The translations under genes were made by a program, and so were the position numbers. This document shows positions 9,203 to 18,076 of a DNA stretch of 64,000 nucleotides, piece after piece. A model generated the notes under the pieces. That model saw only the letters and a program-made list of their open reading frames with translations, was not told the DNA's origin and ran no database searches. Source of the stretch: Bog-473 sp963843365 (GTDB lineage Bacteria > Actinomycetota > Acidimicrobiia > Acidimicrobiales > RAAP-2); NCBI GenBank assembly GCA_963843365.1, contig CAWJKG010000006.1, positions 186,001-250,000 on the forward strand, in the 5' to 3' direction. Every line of letters begins with the position of its first letter. Within the stretch, counting starts at the first letter, position 1.

Positions 9203-9688
9203 GTGCCCGCAGAGGAACGGATCGCCGCCAGCCGCACCGTGCACGCCACGCCCGCCGAGGTCTTTCGAATCGTCACCGACCCCGCCATGCATGTCGAGAT
9301 AGACGGCTCGGGCATGTTGGAAGCGGCGCCCGGAGCGAAGCGCCTCGAGGCGCCCGGCGACACGTTCGTGATGGACATGGATCGGGAGTCCCTGGGCGAC
9401 CAGCCCATGGGCAAGTACAAGTCGGTCAACACGGTGACCCGGTTCGAACCCGACCAGCTCCTGGAGTGGAACGTCGGACTGCCCGACCAGGGCCCGTTCG
9501 GCCACGTCTACGGGTGGGAGATCACCGCGGTCGGGCCCGGCGAGACGACTGTCACCAACTACTGCGCCTGGCCGGACATCCCCGACTCGCCGCGCCCGCA
9601 CTTTCCCATTGTGCCGCTCTCCATGCTGCAGCAGTCGGTGGACAACCTCGCCGGGCTCGTGGCCCGCCCGGGTGCCGCGCCGGGCTGA
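9203..9688 (+). CDS. SRPBCC (START/Bet v1-like) family protein
   Basis: This is a 161-residue protein of the polyketide cyclase/SRPBCC type. It starts with IAASRTVHATPAEVFRIVTD, followed by a strand-rich middle with GKYKSVNTVTRFEP and LEWNVGLPD, and a C-terminal helix SMLQQSVDNLAGLV. These folds form a hydrophobic cavity for lipids or steroids, or act as cyclases. I chose the GTG at 9203 because GGAGGGG lies five bases upstream, an unusually strong ribosome binding site. A second SRPBCC gene occurs at 51261. Confidence 0.82.
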   Translation: MPAEERIAASRTVHATPAEVFRIVTDPAMHVEIDGSGMLEAAPGAKRLEAPGDTFVMDMDRESLGDQPMGKYKSVNTVTRFEPDQLLEWNVGLPDQGPFGHVYGWEITAVGPGETTVTNYCAWPDIPDSPRPHFPIVPLSMLQQSVDNLAGLVARPGAAPG

Positions 9689-9771
9689 CTGGCGGACCCC
9701 TGCCAGCCCGGAATCCCGCCGAAGCCCGCTCGTCGGCCGACGACTCCGTTCGGGATTCTCCGGGAGATGTC

Positions 9772-11128
9772 ATGAATCTTCGTAGAAACGAGGCCCTTCG
9801 GTGGGTATTCTCTGATTGGCCCGTGCTTCCCGCGGCACTGGGCACCTCGGCGGCCGGGAGACCAAGGAGTCCAGTGTCAAGAGCGAATCAATGGGCCAAT
9901 AGGCCCTGCGTATCCTCACGTACGTTCTGGTCGCAACCGGCATCGCAACGTGCCTCCACTTTCGAGGAACTGAGGGACACGGCTCCGGTCAGCCTTCAAG
10001 AGCCGCCCGACTTCGGCCTGGCCGAGGCCCGCCGCGGGTTCTGGGCTGTCACTCGTCACGCGGATGTGGTGGCGGTCTCACGAAATCCCGACCTGTTCTG
10101 TTCGGGAAAGGGCATCGGGTTGGGAGACACCCCCGCCGACATCCTCGAGCTCACGGCTGCCCTTCCCCTCATGGATCCGCCTCGCCTCACGGCTGTGCGC
10201 CGAGTTGTGAGCGCCGCATTCACTCCGAAGCGGGTCGCACAGCTCAAAGGCCGCATCGACGCTCAGGCTGCACGAATTGTGGACGAGTTCGTCGAGCGCG
10301 GAGAAGGAGACGTCGTTCAGGATTTCTCGAGGAAGCTTCCGATTTGGACAATCTCGGAGATGCTGGGCATACCCGACTCAATGCGCAATCAGCTTTCGTC
10401 CGTGGCCGAGGTGCTGTTCGCCGCCGAGGACCACACGTCTGAGGTCCAGGACGGACAACGGCGGCACAGGCGCACTCAAGGCAGGAATGGACTTGCACCG
10501 GATGGCACGAGCGCTGATCAAGGATCGTCGCTCTCACCCCGGAGATGACATTTTCTCAGCCCTGATCCACACCGATATCGATGAGGAGCCGCTCTCCGAC
10601 CAGATCCTCAGGAACATCTTCTCGCTCTTCATCACGGCGGGAAACGACACGACCAAGAACACGACGACCCACGCCTTCAAGCTGTTCTCCGACAATCCCG
10701 AGCAGTGGTCACGCCTTGTCAGCGACCGAGACGCCCTCGGGTGCGCCGTTGAGGAGATGATTCGCTGCGCCACACCGGTCATCCGCTTTGGACGCACTGC
10801 AACCGCCGACACCGAGCTGGGTGGTGTGCACATTGCCGAAGGCGATGCCGTGGTCATGTACTACGAGTCGGCGAATCGCGACGAGTCGGTCTTTCAACAT
10901 CCGGAGAACTTCGACATCACCCGGAACCCCAATCCTCATGTCGGGTTCGGCGGAGGAGGGCCGCATTTCTGCCTCGGTGCCCACCTCGCCCGACTCGAGT
11001 TGAGTGCGCTGTTCACCGGACTCGCTGCACGCGTCACAGCAATCGAGGCGGGAGAGCCCGACTACATCGTGAGTGACTTCTTCCACGGCATCAAGGGGAT
11101 GCCGGTGAAGGTCGTTGCGCGCGCATAG
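9772..11128 (+). CDS. cytochrome P450 (CYP124/125-like heme motif), frameshifted
   Basis: The P450 body is clear: FEELRDTAPVS, GFWAVTRHADVVAVS, I-helix AGNDTTKN, K-helix EEMIR, SANRDESVF and the heme loop FGGGGPHFCLGAHLAR. That loop resembles lipid/sterol-oxidising CYP124/125/142-type enzymes. The frame changes between about 10440 and 10470 (after AEDHTSEVQDGQ, resuming at GALKAGMDLHRM). ATG 9772 has GGGAGA four bases upstream, but the first 60 residues look atypical, so the true start may lie farther in or another indel may be present. Four lines of this gene that I counted gave about 58% GC, against about 70% for two lines of the MFS gene at 6 kb. It is convergent with the O-methyltransferase. 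Confidence 0.85.
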
Positions 11129-11208
11129 CCGGACAGCCCTCCTCGAAGGTCGATCCGTCGAAACCCAGGTTGGAGGCGGGGAGCCGACACTTCGTCGGCG
11201 GGACGTCG

Positions 11209-12408
11209 CTACGCGGCGACGCACTCCATGACCCAACAGTCAGCAGTGATGTCCGTCCACGATGTGGGACGCAAGCCTGCGCTCCTCGAGAGAGCCTCCA
11301 ACTCTTGGCGGGTGCGCTCGCGGCCACCATAGAAGGCGAGCATGCTCAGATCAGAATACGTGTCGTTCGTCAGATCGAACGGCCTCTCGATCACGAGGAG
11401 TCGCCCGTCGGTCCCCGCTGCGGAACGGCAGTTCTCGAGAATTCTCTTCGCGTGCTCGTCATCCCAATCGTGCAGAATCCAGCTGAGTATGTACGCATCC
11501 GCACCCCGAGGCAGTGCATCTTCGAGGAAATTGCACTGCACCGTGCGGCAGCGATCACGCAGGCCGAACTTCCTCGATGTTTTCTGAGCCCGAACGGCCG
11601 CGTCCGCGTATTCCACCAGGATGCCGCGCATACTCGGAAATCGTCGAAGAATCTGTCCCAGGAGTTCTCCGGCACCACCCCCAACGTCTGCAACCTCCGA
11701 AATGCCTTGCCAGTCGTAGTGCTCGGCAAATCCAGGGCCGATCCTGCGCGCATGCTCAGCCATCATGGCGTCGAACGAAGCGGTGAGGATGGGCTGCTTC
11801 GCCATCTGATCCCACATTTCGGCGCCATTCGCGTGGGCATAGGCTGCTTTCCCCGTCTGCACCGAATACAGCAGGTCGCGCTGGGCGGCTTCCATCCGCG
11901 CCGAGGCGCCTTCCAGTTGGAAGTACAGGTGCCGACTCTCGGGGTGATCCGAACGGAGGAGCTCCCCAGCCGCGGTCAACGTCACCTGTCCTGCGGTCGG
12001 GGAAGCCAGAATCCCCTCTCTGACGAGATGCTTCGCGACGCGGGCGAGGGCGTCTTCGTCCACCTTTGACCTCTCGGCCAATGCCGCGATGTCCGACATG
12101 CCCGAGGCGATCAGATCCGGGAGACCCAACGTGGCGAAAACCCGGACCGCCTCTCGTGTGAAGAGATTCGGCACGCCCGTGACCTCGTCGAGTTTCTGGA
12201 TCGGCGAACCGAAGCGCGAGCCCAGTCGGGCCAGTCGGTCGAAACCGACAGAGGCAATTTTCCGCCTGCCTTCCGACGACGTCGACAGCGTGAGGGCACG
12301 CCTCAACCTCTCCGACCGTTGCGATGCCACCGCGAAACTCGTCCCCTCTGTACTGGAGCAGGTTTGTGCTGACGATAGCCGCGGGCGTCCCGTAGGGTGC
12401 GCGGCCAT
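11209..12408 (-). CDS. SAM-dependent O-methyltransferase (Methyltransf_2 type)
   Basis: The N-terminal dimerisation/winged-helix part contains REAVRVFATLGLPDLIASG and LARVAKHLVREGIL. The C-terminal Rossmann part has the SAM motif EVADVGGGAGELLGQIL, then ILSWILHDWDDEHAKRILEN, where the catalytic His-Asp of this family sits, and LLVIERPFDL. Family members methylate phenolic or polyketide hydroxyls. ATG 12408 gives 399 residues, somewhat long for the family. A GTG near 12345, with GAGGGGACG upstream, is a good alternative. Like the neighbouring P450 it has relaxed codon use and lower GC. It ends convergent to that P450, with tRNA-Arg upstream. Confidence 0.85.
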   Translation of the reverse strand: MAAHPTGRPRLSSAQTCSSTEGTSFAVASQRSERLRRALTLSTSSEGRRKIASVGFDRLARLGSRFGSPIQKLDEVTGVPNLFTREAVRVFATLGLPDLIASGMSDIAALAERSKVDEDALARVAKHLVREGILASPTAGQVTLTAAGELLRSDHPESRHLYFQLEGASARMEAAQRDLLYSVQTGKAAYAHANGAEMWDQMAKQPILTASFDAMMAEHARRIGPGFAEHYDWQGISEVADVGGGAGELLGQILRRFPSMRGILVEYADAAVRAQKTSRKFGLRDRCRTVQCNFLEDALPRGADAYILSWILHDWDDEHAKRILENCRSAAGTDGRLLVIERPFDLTNDTYSDLSMLAFYGGRERTRQELEALSRSAGLRPTSWTDITADCWVMECVAA

Positions 12409-12497
12409 GGACGGGGTCGGCCGTCCAATGAGACCTGAGCGCACCTGGGGTTCGAGGGCGATCACCGGAATCCGACGGTCCCCAACACACACTTCGG

Positions 12498-12572
12498 CGC
12501 CCTCGGCAGGACTCGAACCTGCGACCCGCTGATTAGAAGTCAGCCGCTCTATTCCAACTGAGCTACGAGGGC
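12498..12572 (-). tRNA. tRNA-Arg (anticodon TCT)
   Basis: On the minus strand the gene runs GCCCTCG, D arm TAGCTCAGTTGGAATAGAGC, anticodon stem CTGAC with loop CTTCTAA (anticodon TCT), and T arm GCAGGTTCGAGTCCTGC. It closes with CGAGGGC and discriminator G. All stems pair. CCA is not encoded. It sits between the low-GC O-methyltransferase and a divergent tRNA-His. tRNA genes are common integration points, but I see no integrase or repeated 3' tRNA end nearby. Confidence 0.95.
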
Positions 12573-12691
12573 AGCGCAGACAAGCCTGACATAGCCGGTC
12601 GCATGCACCCGTGCATCCGGAGCGCCGGCGGCGGCGGCCGGGGAACATGCAACGGAGGAGCCGCGGCCGGTGTGCCACACTTGTGCCCCTC

Positions 12692-12766
12692 GGTGGGCGT
12701 AGCTCAGTTGGTTAGAGCGCCAGGTTGTGGTCCTGGAGGTCGGGGGTTCGAGACCCCTCGCTCACC
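12692..12766 (+). tRNA. tRNA-His (anticodon GTG)
   Basis: The gene has acceptor GTGGGCG pairing with CGCTCAC, D arm TAGCTCAGTTGGTTAGAGC, anticodon stem CCAGG with loop TTGTGGT (anticodon GTG), and T arm GGGGGTTCGAGACCCCT. An extra G at 12692 (position -1) opposite C73 at 12766 is the identity element of tRNA-His. The next bases are CCCA, so CCA is not encoded exactly in place. The gene lies divergent from tRNA-Arg and upstream of the SDR gene. Confidence 0.95.
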
Positions 12767-12841
12767 CCCAAGCCGCCGCCGTCCCTTCCGTCCGGAGGGG
12801 ACGCGGCGGGCCGAGGTCGGATTCGTCGGGGAGGTTCGAGG

Positions 12842-13624
12842 GTGAGTACTGGCCGGACGGTCCTCGTCACGGGCGCATCGTCGGGTATCGGGGCCGCACT
12901 GGCCCGGGAACTGGCCCGCCGGGGTGACACGGTGGCGCTGGTGGCCCGGCGGGCCGACCGGCTCGAGGCGGTGCGGGCCGACTGCCTCGATACCTCGCCC
13001 GCCACGGAGGTCTGGCCCGCCGACCTCTCGGAGCCCGAGGCCGCGGCACATCTGGCCCTGCAGATCTGGGACCACTACGGCGGATTCGACATTCTGGTCA
13101 ACAACGCCGCCGTCCCGATGCGGCGCCACGTCACGCGGCTGACCATGGAGGACGTCGAGCGCACGATGCGCATCAACTACTTCTCCCCTGTCGCCATGTC
13201 GCTCGCCGTGCTGCCGCGGATGCTCGAGCGCAGTTCGGGCATGATCGTCAACGTGTCGAGCCTCGGGGGTCGCCTCGGTATCACCGCCGAAGCGGCGTAC
13301 TCGGCCTCGAAGTTCGCGCTGGCCGGCTGGAGCGAGTCGATGGTGGTCGACCTGGACGGGACCGGCGTCTCGGTCAAACTCATCATTCCGGGCGCCATCG
13401 ACACCGAAATCTGGGACCAGCCCGACAACGACGCCCCGCTCTACGACGGGCCCAAGGAGCCGCCGGAGGTCATCGCAGCCGGGATCGCCGACGCGCTCGA
13501 CGGCAATGTGTTCGAGCACTACCTGCCGGACATGAAGGCGATCATCGAGGCCAAGACAGCCGACATCGACAGCTTCATCGTCGGCATGCGCGGACTGGGC
13601 GGCTCGGAAGGAACGGGACAGTGA
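12842..13624 (+). CDS. short-chain dehydrogenase/reductase
   Basis: This classical SDR of 260 residues has the cofactor motif TGASSGIGAAL near residue 10, NNAA in DILVNNAAVPM, the catalytic Ser in NVSSLGG, and Y-x3-K in AYSASKFAL. The GTG start at 12842 has GGGGAGG eight bases upstream. Its stop overlaps the next start by four bases (GTGA), so it is co-translated with the zinc alcohol dehydrogenase. Together with the kinase and 2-hydroxyacid dehydrogenase further on, it suggests oxidation and activation of a polyol or sugar acid, which is an inference from context. Confidence 0.93.
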   Translation: MSTGRTVLVTGASSGIGAALARELARRGDTVALVARRADRLEAVRADCLDTSPATEVWPADLSEPEAAAHLALQIWDHYGGFDILVNNAAVPMRRHVTRLTMEDVERTMRINYFSPVAMSLAVLPRMLERSSGMIVNVSSLGGRLGITAEAAYSASKFALAGWSESMVVDLDGTGVSVKLIIPGAIDTEIWDQPDNDAPLYDGPKEPPEVIAAGIADALDGNVFEHYLPDMKAIIEAKTADIDSFIVGMRGLGGSEGTGQ

Positions 13625-14859
13625 AGGCACTGCTGTTCGGCGCGCCCCCGGACAAGGCAGAGGTCCGGCCGACCCCCGAGGGCGAGCTCGAGACGATGCT
13701 GGCCGGCATCCCATTCGGGTTGCACCACATCGACGACGCCCGTCTCGTCCGCCCCGACTGGGTCGTCACGAAGCCCATCCTCTCGGGCATCTGCGGCTCG
13801 GACGCCAAGCTGGTGCTGGGCGACTTCAACACCGGCGACATCGACAACCCGATGGCCGCCTTCTCGTCCCTGCCCCACGTGCCGGGCCACGAGGTCGTCG
13901 CCGAGGTGGTGGCGCTGGGTCCCGACGCCCGCGGACTCGACATCGGCCAGCGCGTCGTGCTCAACCCCTGGCTCACCTGCGCGCCCCGCGGCATCAGCCC
14001 GCTCTGCCCGCCCTGCCAGGCCGGCGACCTCAACCTGTGCTGGAGCTTCACCAAGGGCGACCTCGGTCCCGGCGTGCACGTCGGGGTCGTCACCGGCGCC
14101 CCCGGCGCCTGGGCCGAGCAGCTCTCGGCGCACGACTCCATGCTCATCCCGGTCCCCGACGGCATCTCCGACGAGGCCGCCGTGCTGGCCGACCCGTTCT
14201 CCGTCTCGTTCCACGCCATTGTGCGCCACCCGCCGCCGCCCGAAGGGCGCGTGCTCGTCTACGGCGCCGGCGCCCTCGGGCTGACCAGCGTCGCCATCCT
14301 CAAGGCGCTCTACCCCGGCGTCGAGGTCGGCGTGGTCGCCCGCTTCGACGCGCAGCGCACCATGGCCCTGCAGTTCGGTGCCGACGCCGTGTTCGCCCAC
14401 GAGCCCAGGCTCGGGCTGGTCGAGGAGCTGGCCGCGTGGTCCGGCGCCGTCCTGCATTCGGCCCTGGACGGGCTGCCGGTGACCCACCCCGGACACATCG
14501 ACGTCGTCTACGACTCCATCGCCAAGGCCGAGACGCTCGAGGTCGACGTGCGCGTGCTGGCCGAGCGGGGCCGGCTGGTCTACACCGGCGTGGCCACGCC
14601 CGAGCGCTGGGAGTCCACCCCCATCTACTTCAAGGAGATCACCATCGCCGGTTCCAACGCGTTCGGCATGGAGGACTTCGAGGGGCGCCGCCTCCACGCC
14701 ATCGCGCTGTATCTCGAGCTCGTACGCGACGGCCGGCTCGACATCACGCCGATGCTGACGCACCGCTTCGGGCTCGAGGAGTGGTGGCCCGCCCTCAAGG
14801 CCCTGGCCCGCCAAGGGGACAGCGGTGCGCTCAAGGTGGCCTTCACCCCCAACGGGTAG
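13621..14859 (+). CDS. zinc-dependent alcohol dehydrogenase (MDR superfamily)
   Basis: This 412-residue medium-chain dehydrogenase has a catalytic zinc site in ILSGICGSDAK (Cys58) and GHEVVAEVVALG. Structural zinc cysteines lie in CAPRGISPLCPPC and DLNLC, and the Rossmann motif VYGAGALGLTSVAI follows. It oxidises an alcohol to an aldehyde or ketone with NAD(P). The GTG start at 13621 overlaps the SDR stop. The spacing between the first two structural cysteines is longer than the usual C-x2-C-x2-C-x7-C pattern. The gene ends just before a hairpin at 14860. Confidence 0.92.
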   Translation: MKALLFGAPPDKAEVRPTPEGELETMLAGIPFGLHHIDDARLVRPDWVVTKPILSGICGSDAKLVLGDFNTGDIDNPMAAFSSLPHVPGHEVVAEVVALGPDARGLDIGQRVVLNPWLTCAPRGISPLCPPCQAGDLNLCWSFTKGDLGPGVHVGVVTGAPGAWAEQLSAHDSMLIPVPDGISDEAAVLADPFSVSFHAIVRHPPPPEGRVLVYGAGALGLTSVAILKALYPGVEVGVVARFDAQRTMALQFGADAVFAHEPRLGLVEELAAWSGAVLHSALDGLPVTHPGHIDVVYDSIAKAETLEVDVRVLAERGRLVYTGVATPERWESTPIYFKEITIAGSNAFGMEDFEGRRLHAIALYLELVRDGRLDITPMLTHRFGLEEWWPALKALARQGDSGALKVAFTPNG

Positions 14860-14874
14860 CGCCCGCCACGGGCG
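14860..14874. terminator. GC hairpin between convergent genes
   Basis: CGCCCG-CCA-CGGGCG forms a perfect six-pair stem with a three-base loop, starting one base after the alcohol dehydrogenase stop and ending four bases before the kinase stop. There is no U-tract, so it would be a factor-independent hairpin of the GC-rich type or simply a roadblock, acting in both directions. Confidence 0.5.
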
Positions 14875-14877
14875 GAG

Positions 14878-16275
14878 TTAGGCGCCCGTCCCGAGATCGC
14901 TGAAGCGGCGGTAGCGCTCCTCGGTCGCCTGCACCCAGGCCGGGTCCGGCTCAATGGTCCGCCCGACCGCGGACCAGCGGACCGAGTCGTCGAGTGACGC
15001 TTCGAGGCCCGCGGCCAGGCGGGCGAAGAACGACGCGCCGAGCGCCGCTCCCTCGGGGACGGCCACCGTGTCCACCGGCAGATTCGTGGCATCGGCCACC
15101 GCCGCCATCCACGCCGTGACGCGCGAACCGCCGCCGCTGGCGATAATGCGCCTCGGCTGCACACCGGCACGGTCGATCATCCGCCGCACCACGAATCCGC
15201 TGGCCTCGTACGCCGCCCGCTCCATTGCTTCCGCGCCCGATCCGATGTCGAGCCCGTAGATGTTGGAGCGCAGGGTGTGGTCCTCGAACGGCGTGCGCTC
15301 CCCCCGGATGTAGGGCAACCAGACGGGCACCCGGCCGGGCGTCCCGAGCCGGGGCTCGAGCCGTTCGCGCTGCGGTCCCGGGCGTGGCGTGCCGCGCAGC
15401 AGCTGGCGGGCCCAGTCGACGAAGAGGGCGCCGGCGTTGCTCGGACCCCCGACGAGATACTGGTCCGGCGTCGTGCTCGGGTAGCTGATCAGCCCGTCGA
15501 TGGTCAGCCACTCGTCGCAGATGACCCAGCAGATGAGGGTGGCGCCGAAGATCACGAGGACGTCGCCCTTGTGCACCGCGCCCGAGACGATCTGGTCGCA
15601 GAAGGCGTCGATGGTGCCGCCGGTGATCACGGCATCGCTGTCCGGCAGCGTGCCCGCGGCCTCGCCCATCGGGACGACCATCGGCATCTGCTTCTCGCTG
15701 ATCCCGAGCGCGCCCAGCAGATCGGCGTTCCAGCCCTTGTACGTGTGCAGCAGCCCCAACGAGGCCGTCACACCGGTGTCGATGGCCGGCAGGCCCGAGA
15801 GCGCGTTGGTCGCCACGGCCTGACAGGGCCAGTAGCCGCGCGCGTGGGGCGCCTCGGCGGCGGCCCACCGGAGGAACCCCTCGGCGTCGGGCATGGCCCC
15901 CAACGGGAGCACGGCGTCCTCGGCTGCGTCTTCGGGTGGCCGGCCCTCCCTGTCGCCGTAGAGCAGGCCCGGCAACAGCGGCACGCCCTGCCGCCCCACG
16001 GCGGTCATGGACGGGACCATGGACGCCACCGCCACTCCGGCCAGCGAGTGCCCCTCGGCCTCCAGCTGTGCCCTCACGTCGGCGAAGGCCTTGCGCGGTC
16101 CGGCTCGCCAGGCCTTCTTGGCGTCGTGCCGCAAGACGTCGGGCTCGGGTGCCACGATGCTGTGCGGCACGCGGCTGCGGGCAACGACCTGGCCCTTCTC
16201 GCCGACGGCCAGGGCTTTCACCGACGTGGTGCCGATGTCGACGCCCACGGTGACGGGACTTCCGGACCGATTCAT
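14878..16275 (-). CDS. FGGY-family carbohydrate kinase
   Basis: This is a two-domain sugar kinase of about 465 residues. The phosphate-1 motif VTVGVDIGTTSVKALA lies near the N-terminus and the adenosine motif IIASGGGSRVTAW near the C-terminus, followed by PEGAALGASFFA, as in xylulokinase-like enzymes. It would phosphorylate a sugar or polyol in the cytoplasm. An upstream ATG at 16305 is in frame, but a perfect 14-base palindrome at 16281-16294 would then lie inside the gene, so I prefer ATG 16275 (MNRSGSPVTV). It is divergent from the 2-hydroxyacid dehydrogenase. Substrate not determinable. Confidence 0.88.
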   Translation of the reverse strand: MNRSGSPVTVGVDIGTTSVKALAVGEKGQVVARSRVPHSIVAPEPDVLRHDAKKAWRAGPRKAFADVRAQLEAEGHSLAGVAVASMVPSMTAVGRQGVPLLPGLLYGDREGRPPEDAAEDAVLPLGAMPDAEGFLRWAAAEAPHARGYWPCQAVATNALSGLPAIDTGVTASLGLLHTYKGWNADLLGALGISEKQMPMVVPMGEAAGTLPDSDAVITGGTIDAFCDQIVSGAVHKGDVLVIFGATLICWVICDEWLTIDGLISYPSTTPDQYLVGGPSNAGALFVDWARQLLRGTPRPGPQRERLEPRLGTPGRVPVWLPYIRGERTPFEDHTLRSNIYGLDIGSGAEAMERAAYEASGFVVRRMIDRAGVQPRRIIASGGGSRVTAWMAAVADATNLPVDTVAVPEGAALGASFFARLAAGLEASLDDSVRWSAVGRTIEPDPAWVQATEERYRRFSDLGTGA

Positions 16276-16280
16276 GAATC

Positions 16281-16294
16281 TGACACGCGTGTCA
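16281..16294. promoter_or_regulatory. perfect palindromic operator TGACACGCGTGTCA
   Basis: This is a 14-base perfect inverted repeat in the divergent region between the FGGY kinase (start 16275) and the 2-hydroxyacid dehydrogenase (16345). It matches the recurring consensus TGACACnnGTGTCA at 12 of 12 fixed positions. It is probably a transcription factor site controlling both genes. Confidence 0.65.
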
Positions 16295-16344
16295 TGATCC
16301 GACATTATGGACGACGCCCACCCGACAAGGAGAGTTCAACCGAC

Positions 16345-17328
16345 ATGACTGGTTCCCGCCCCAAGGCTCTGGTGACGGCCGCCGTGAGTGGCCCCGGCCT
16401 CGACCTGCTGCACCAGCTGGCGGATCTCGTGCTCGACTCGTGGCTCGATCAGCCCACCCTCCGCATCTACAACGCCGCCCAGCTGGCCGAGCGCGCCCAG
16501 GCCGAAGGCGCCAACATCGTCATCGTCGAGAGCGACGTCTGCGGTGCCGACCTCTACGAGCAGCCGATCATGGCGGTGTGCAGCTGCCGCGGTGATCCCA
16601 CCAACGTCGACGTGGCGGCCGCGACCGCTGCCGGGGTGCCGGTCCTGCGTGCACCGGGACGAAACGCCGACGCGGTGGCCGAGCTGGCCGTCGCACTGCT
16701 GTTCGCCGCCACGCGCGGCGTGGTCCCGGCCGACCGCGACGTGCGCGAGGGCGAGATCTACCGCGACGGGAAGATCCCCTACCAGCGCTACCGGGCCTGG
16801 GAGCTGAACGGCCAGACCGTCGGCCTCGTCGGGCTCGGCGCCGTGGGCCGTGCCCTGCGCTGGCGCCTGCGCGGGCTGGGCATGGACGTGCTGGCCTACG
16901 ACCCCTATGCACCCGATGCCACGAGCTCGTTCGACGAGCTGCTGGCCAGGTCGGACGTCATCTCCGTGCACGCCCCGGTGACGGAGGAGACGACCGGCAT
17001 GATCAATGCCGACGCCTTCGCAAAAATGCGCGACGGCGTCGTCTACCTCAACACGGCCCGGGCCAAGATCCACGAGACGGACGCGCTCGTCGCCGCCCTG
17101 GCCTCGGGCAAGGTCCGCGCCGCCGGCCTCGACCACTTCGAGGGCGAGCACCTGGCCACCGACCACCCGCTCACGACCTTCCCCAACGTCGTCCTGACGC
17201 CGCACATCGGCGGCGCCACCTACGACACCGAGTCCAACCACACGCGGACGATCGCCGAGGACCTGTGCCGGCTCATGGCCGGGGCCCGTCCGCTGCACAT
17301 CGTCAACCCCGAGGTTCTCCCCTCCTGA
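16345..17328 (+). CDS. D-isomer-specific 2-hydroxyacid dehydrogenase (PGDH-like)
   Basis: This 327-residue protein has an N-terminal substrate domain ending in VPVLRAPGRNADAVAELAVA. The NAD-binding motif VGLVGLGAVGRAL is followed by VLAYDPY and catalytic motifs YLNTARAKIHETDAL (Arg), GLDHFEGE (Glu) and LTPHIGGAT (His). It resembles phosphoglycerate dehydrogenase without the ACT domain. AAGGAGAG lies ten bases before ATG 16345. It is divergent from the FGGY kinase and shares the palindrome with it. The S51 peptidase starts one base after its stop. Likely role: oxidation or reduction of a 2-hydroxy/2-oxo acid in the same pathway as the kinase. Confidence 0.92.
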   Translation: MTGSRPKALVTAAVSGPGLDLLHQLADLVLDSWLDQPTLRIYNAAQLAERAQAEGANIVIVESDVCGADLYEQPIMAVCSCRGDPTNVDVAAATAAGVPVLRAPGRNADAVAELAVALLFAATRGVVPADRDVREGEIYRDGKIPYQRYRAWELNGQTVGLVGLGAVGRALRWRLRGLGMDVLAYDPYAPDATSSFDELLARSDVISVHAPVTEETTGMINADAFAKMRDGVVYLNTARAKIHETDALVAALASGKVRAAGLDHFEGEHLATDHPLTTFPNVVLTPHIGGATYDTESNHTRTIAEDLCRLMAGARPLHIVNPEVLPS

Positions 17329-17329
17329 C

Positions 17330-18058
17330 GTGCCGGCCCGGCAACCGACCATCATCGCCACCTCCATCGGGTTCCAGGCCGAGGGCCCTGATCCCGCCAA
17401 CCTGCGTCCCGGGCCGTCCTACCGCCTGGCCGCCGATCTGGCCCAGGCCGGAGCACACCCCCGCGTCTGTGTCATCGCCACTGCCGTCGGCGACGACTCC
17501 TCACGGCTGGCCGCGGTCCACAACGCGTTCGCCAAGCTGGGGTTCATCAGCTCGCACTTGACGCTCTTCCCCATGCCCAACGTGCCGGACCTGCGGGCGC
17601 ACCTGCTGGCCCAGGACGTCATCTGGGTCGGGGGAGGCTCCACCGCCAACCTGCTGGCGCTCTGGCGTCTGCACGGGCTCGACGTGGTGCTGCGCGAGTG
17701 CTGGGAGGCGGGAGTGGTGCTGAAGGGTGTCTCCGCCGGATCGCTCTGCTGGCACGTCGGCGGCACGACCGACTCCTTCGGGCCCACGCTGGTGCCGGTG
17801 ACCAACGGGCTTGCCTTCCTCCCGTGGTCGAACAGCCCGCACCACGACGCCGAGGAACAGCGGCGGCCCCTCATCCACCGCCTCATCGCCGAGGGCGCGC
17901 TGCCCGACGGCTACGCCACGGAGAACGGGACGGGGCTCGTCTTCTTCGGGACCGAGCTCCAGGACGCCTTCACCGAGGTGGAGGGGAAGCTGGCCTACTC
18001 GCTGACGCGCGACGGCGCCCGGACCCGCGAGTCGGCCCTCGACACGCGGCTGCTCTGA
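17330..18058 (+). CDS. peptidase S51 (dipeptidase E/cyanophycinase-like)
   Basis: This 242-residue class I glutamine amidotransferase-like fold has IWVGGGSTANLLALW and the nucleophile elbow GVSAGSLCW containing the catalytic Ser of S51 peptidases. PHHDAEEQRR may supply the catalytic His. Members cleave Asp-X dipeptides or similar. The GTG start at 17330 follows the dehydrogenase stop by one base, so it is in the same transcript. Its link to the kinase/dehydrogenase pathway is unclear. Confidence 0.88.
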   Translation: MPARQPTIIATSIGFQAEGPDPANLRPGPSYRLAADLAQAGAHPRVCVIATAVGDDSSRLAAVHNAFAKLGFISSHLTLFPMPNVPDLRAHLLAQDVIWVGGGSTANLLALWRLHGLDVVLRECWEAGVVLKGVSAGSLCWHVGGTTDSFGPTLVPVTNGLAFLPWSNSPHHDAEEQRRPLIHRLIAEGALPDGYATENGTGLVFFGTELQDAFTEVEGKLAYSLTRDGARTRESALDTRLL

Positions 18059-18076
18059 GCGCCATCCCCGATTGGC

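Noticed and set aside
9660..9712. Terminator hairpin after the SRPBCC gene (CTGGC...GCCAG)
   Set aside because: The stem is only five pairs with a bulge before the outer pairs; too weak to list.
12498..12766. Coding frames running through the two tRNA genes
   Set aside because: The peptide-like stretches here (for example SSVGIERLTSNQRVAGSSPA) are translations of the tRNA sequence itself.
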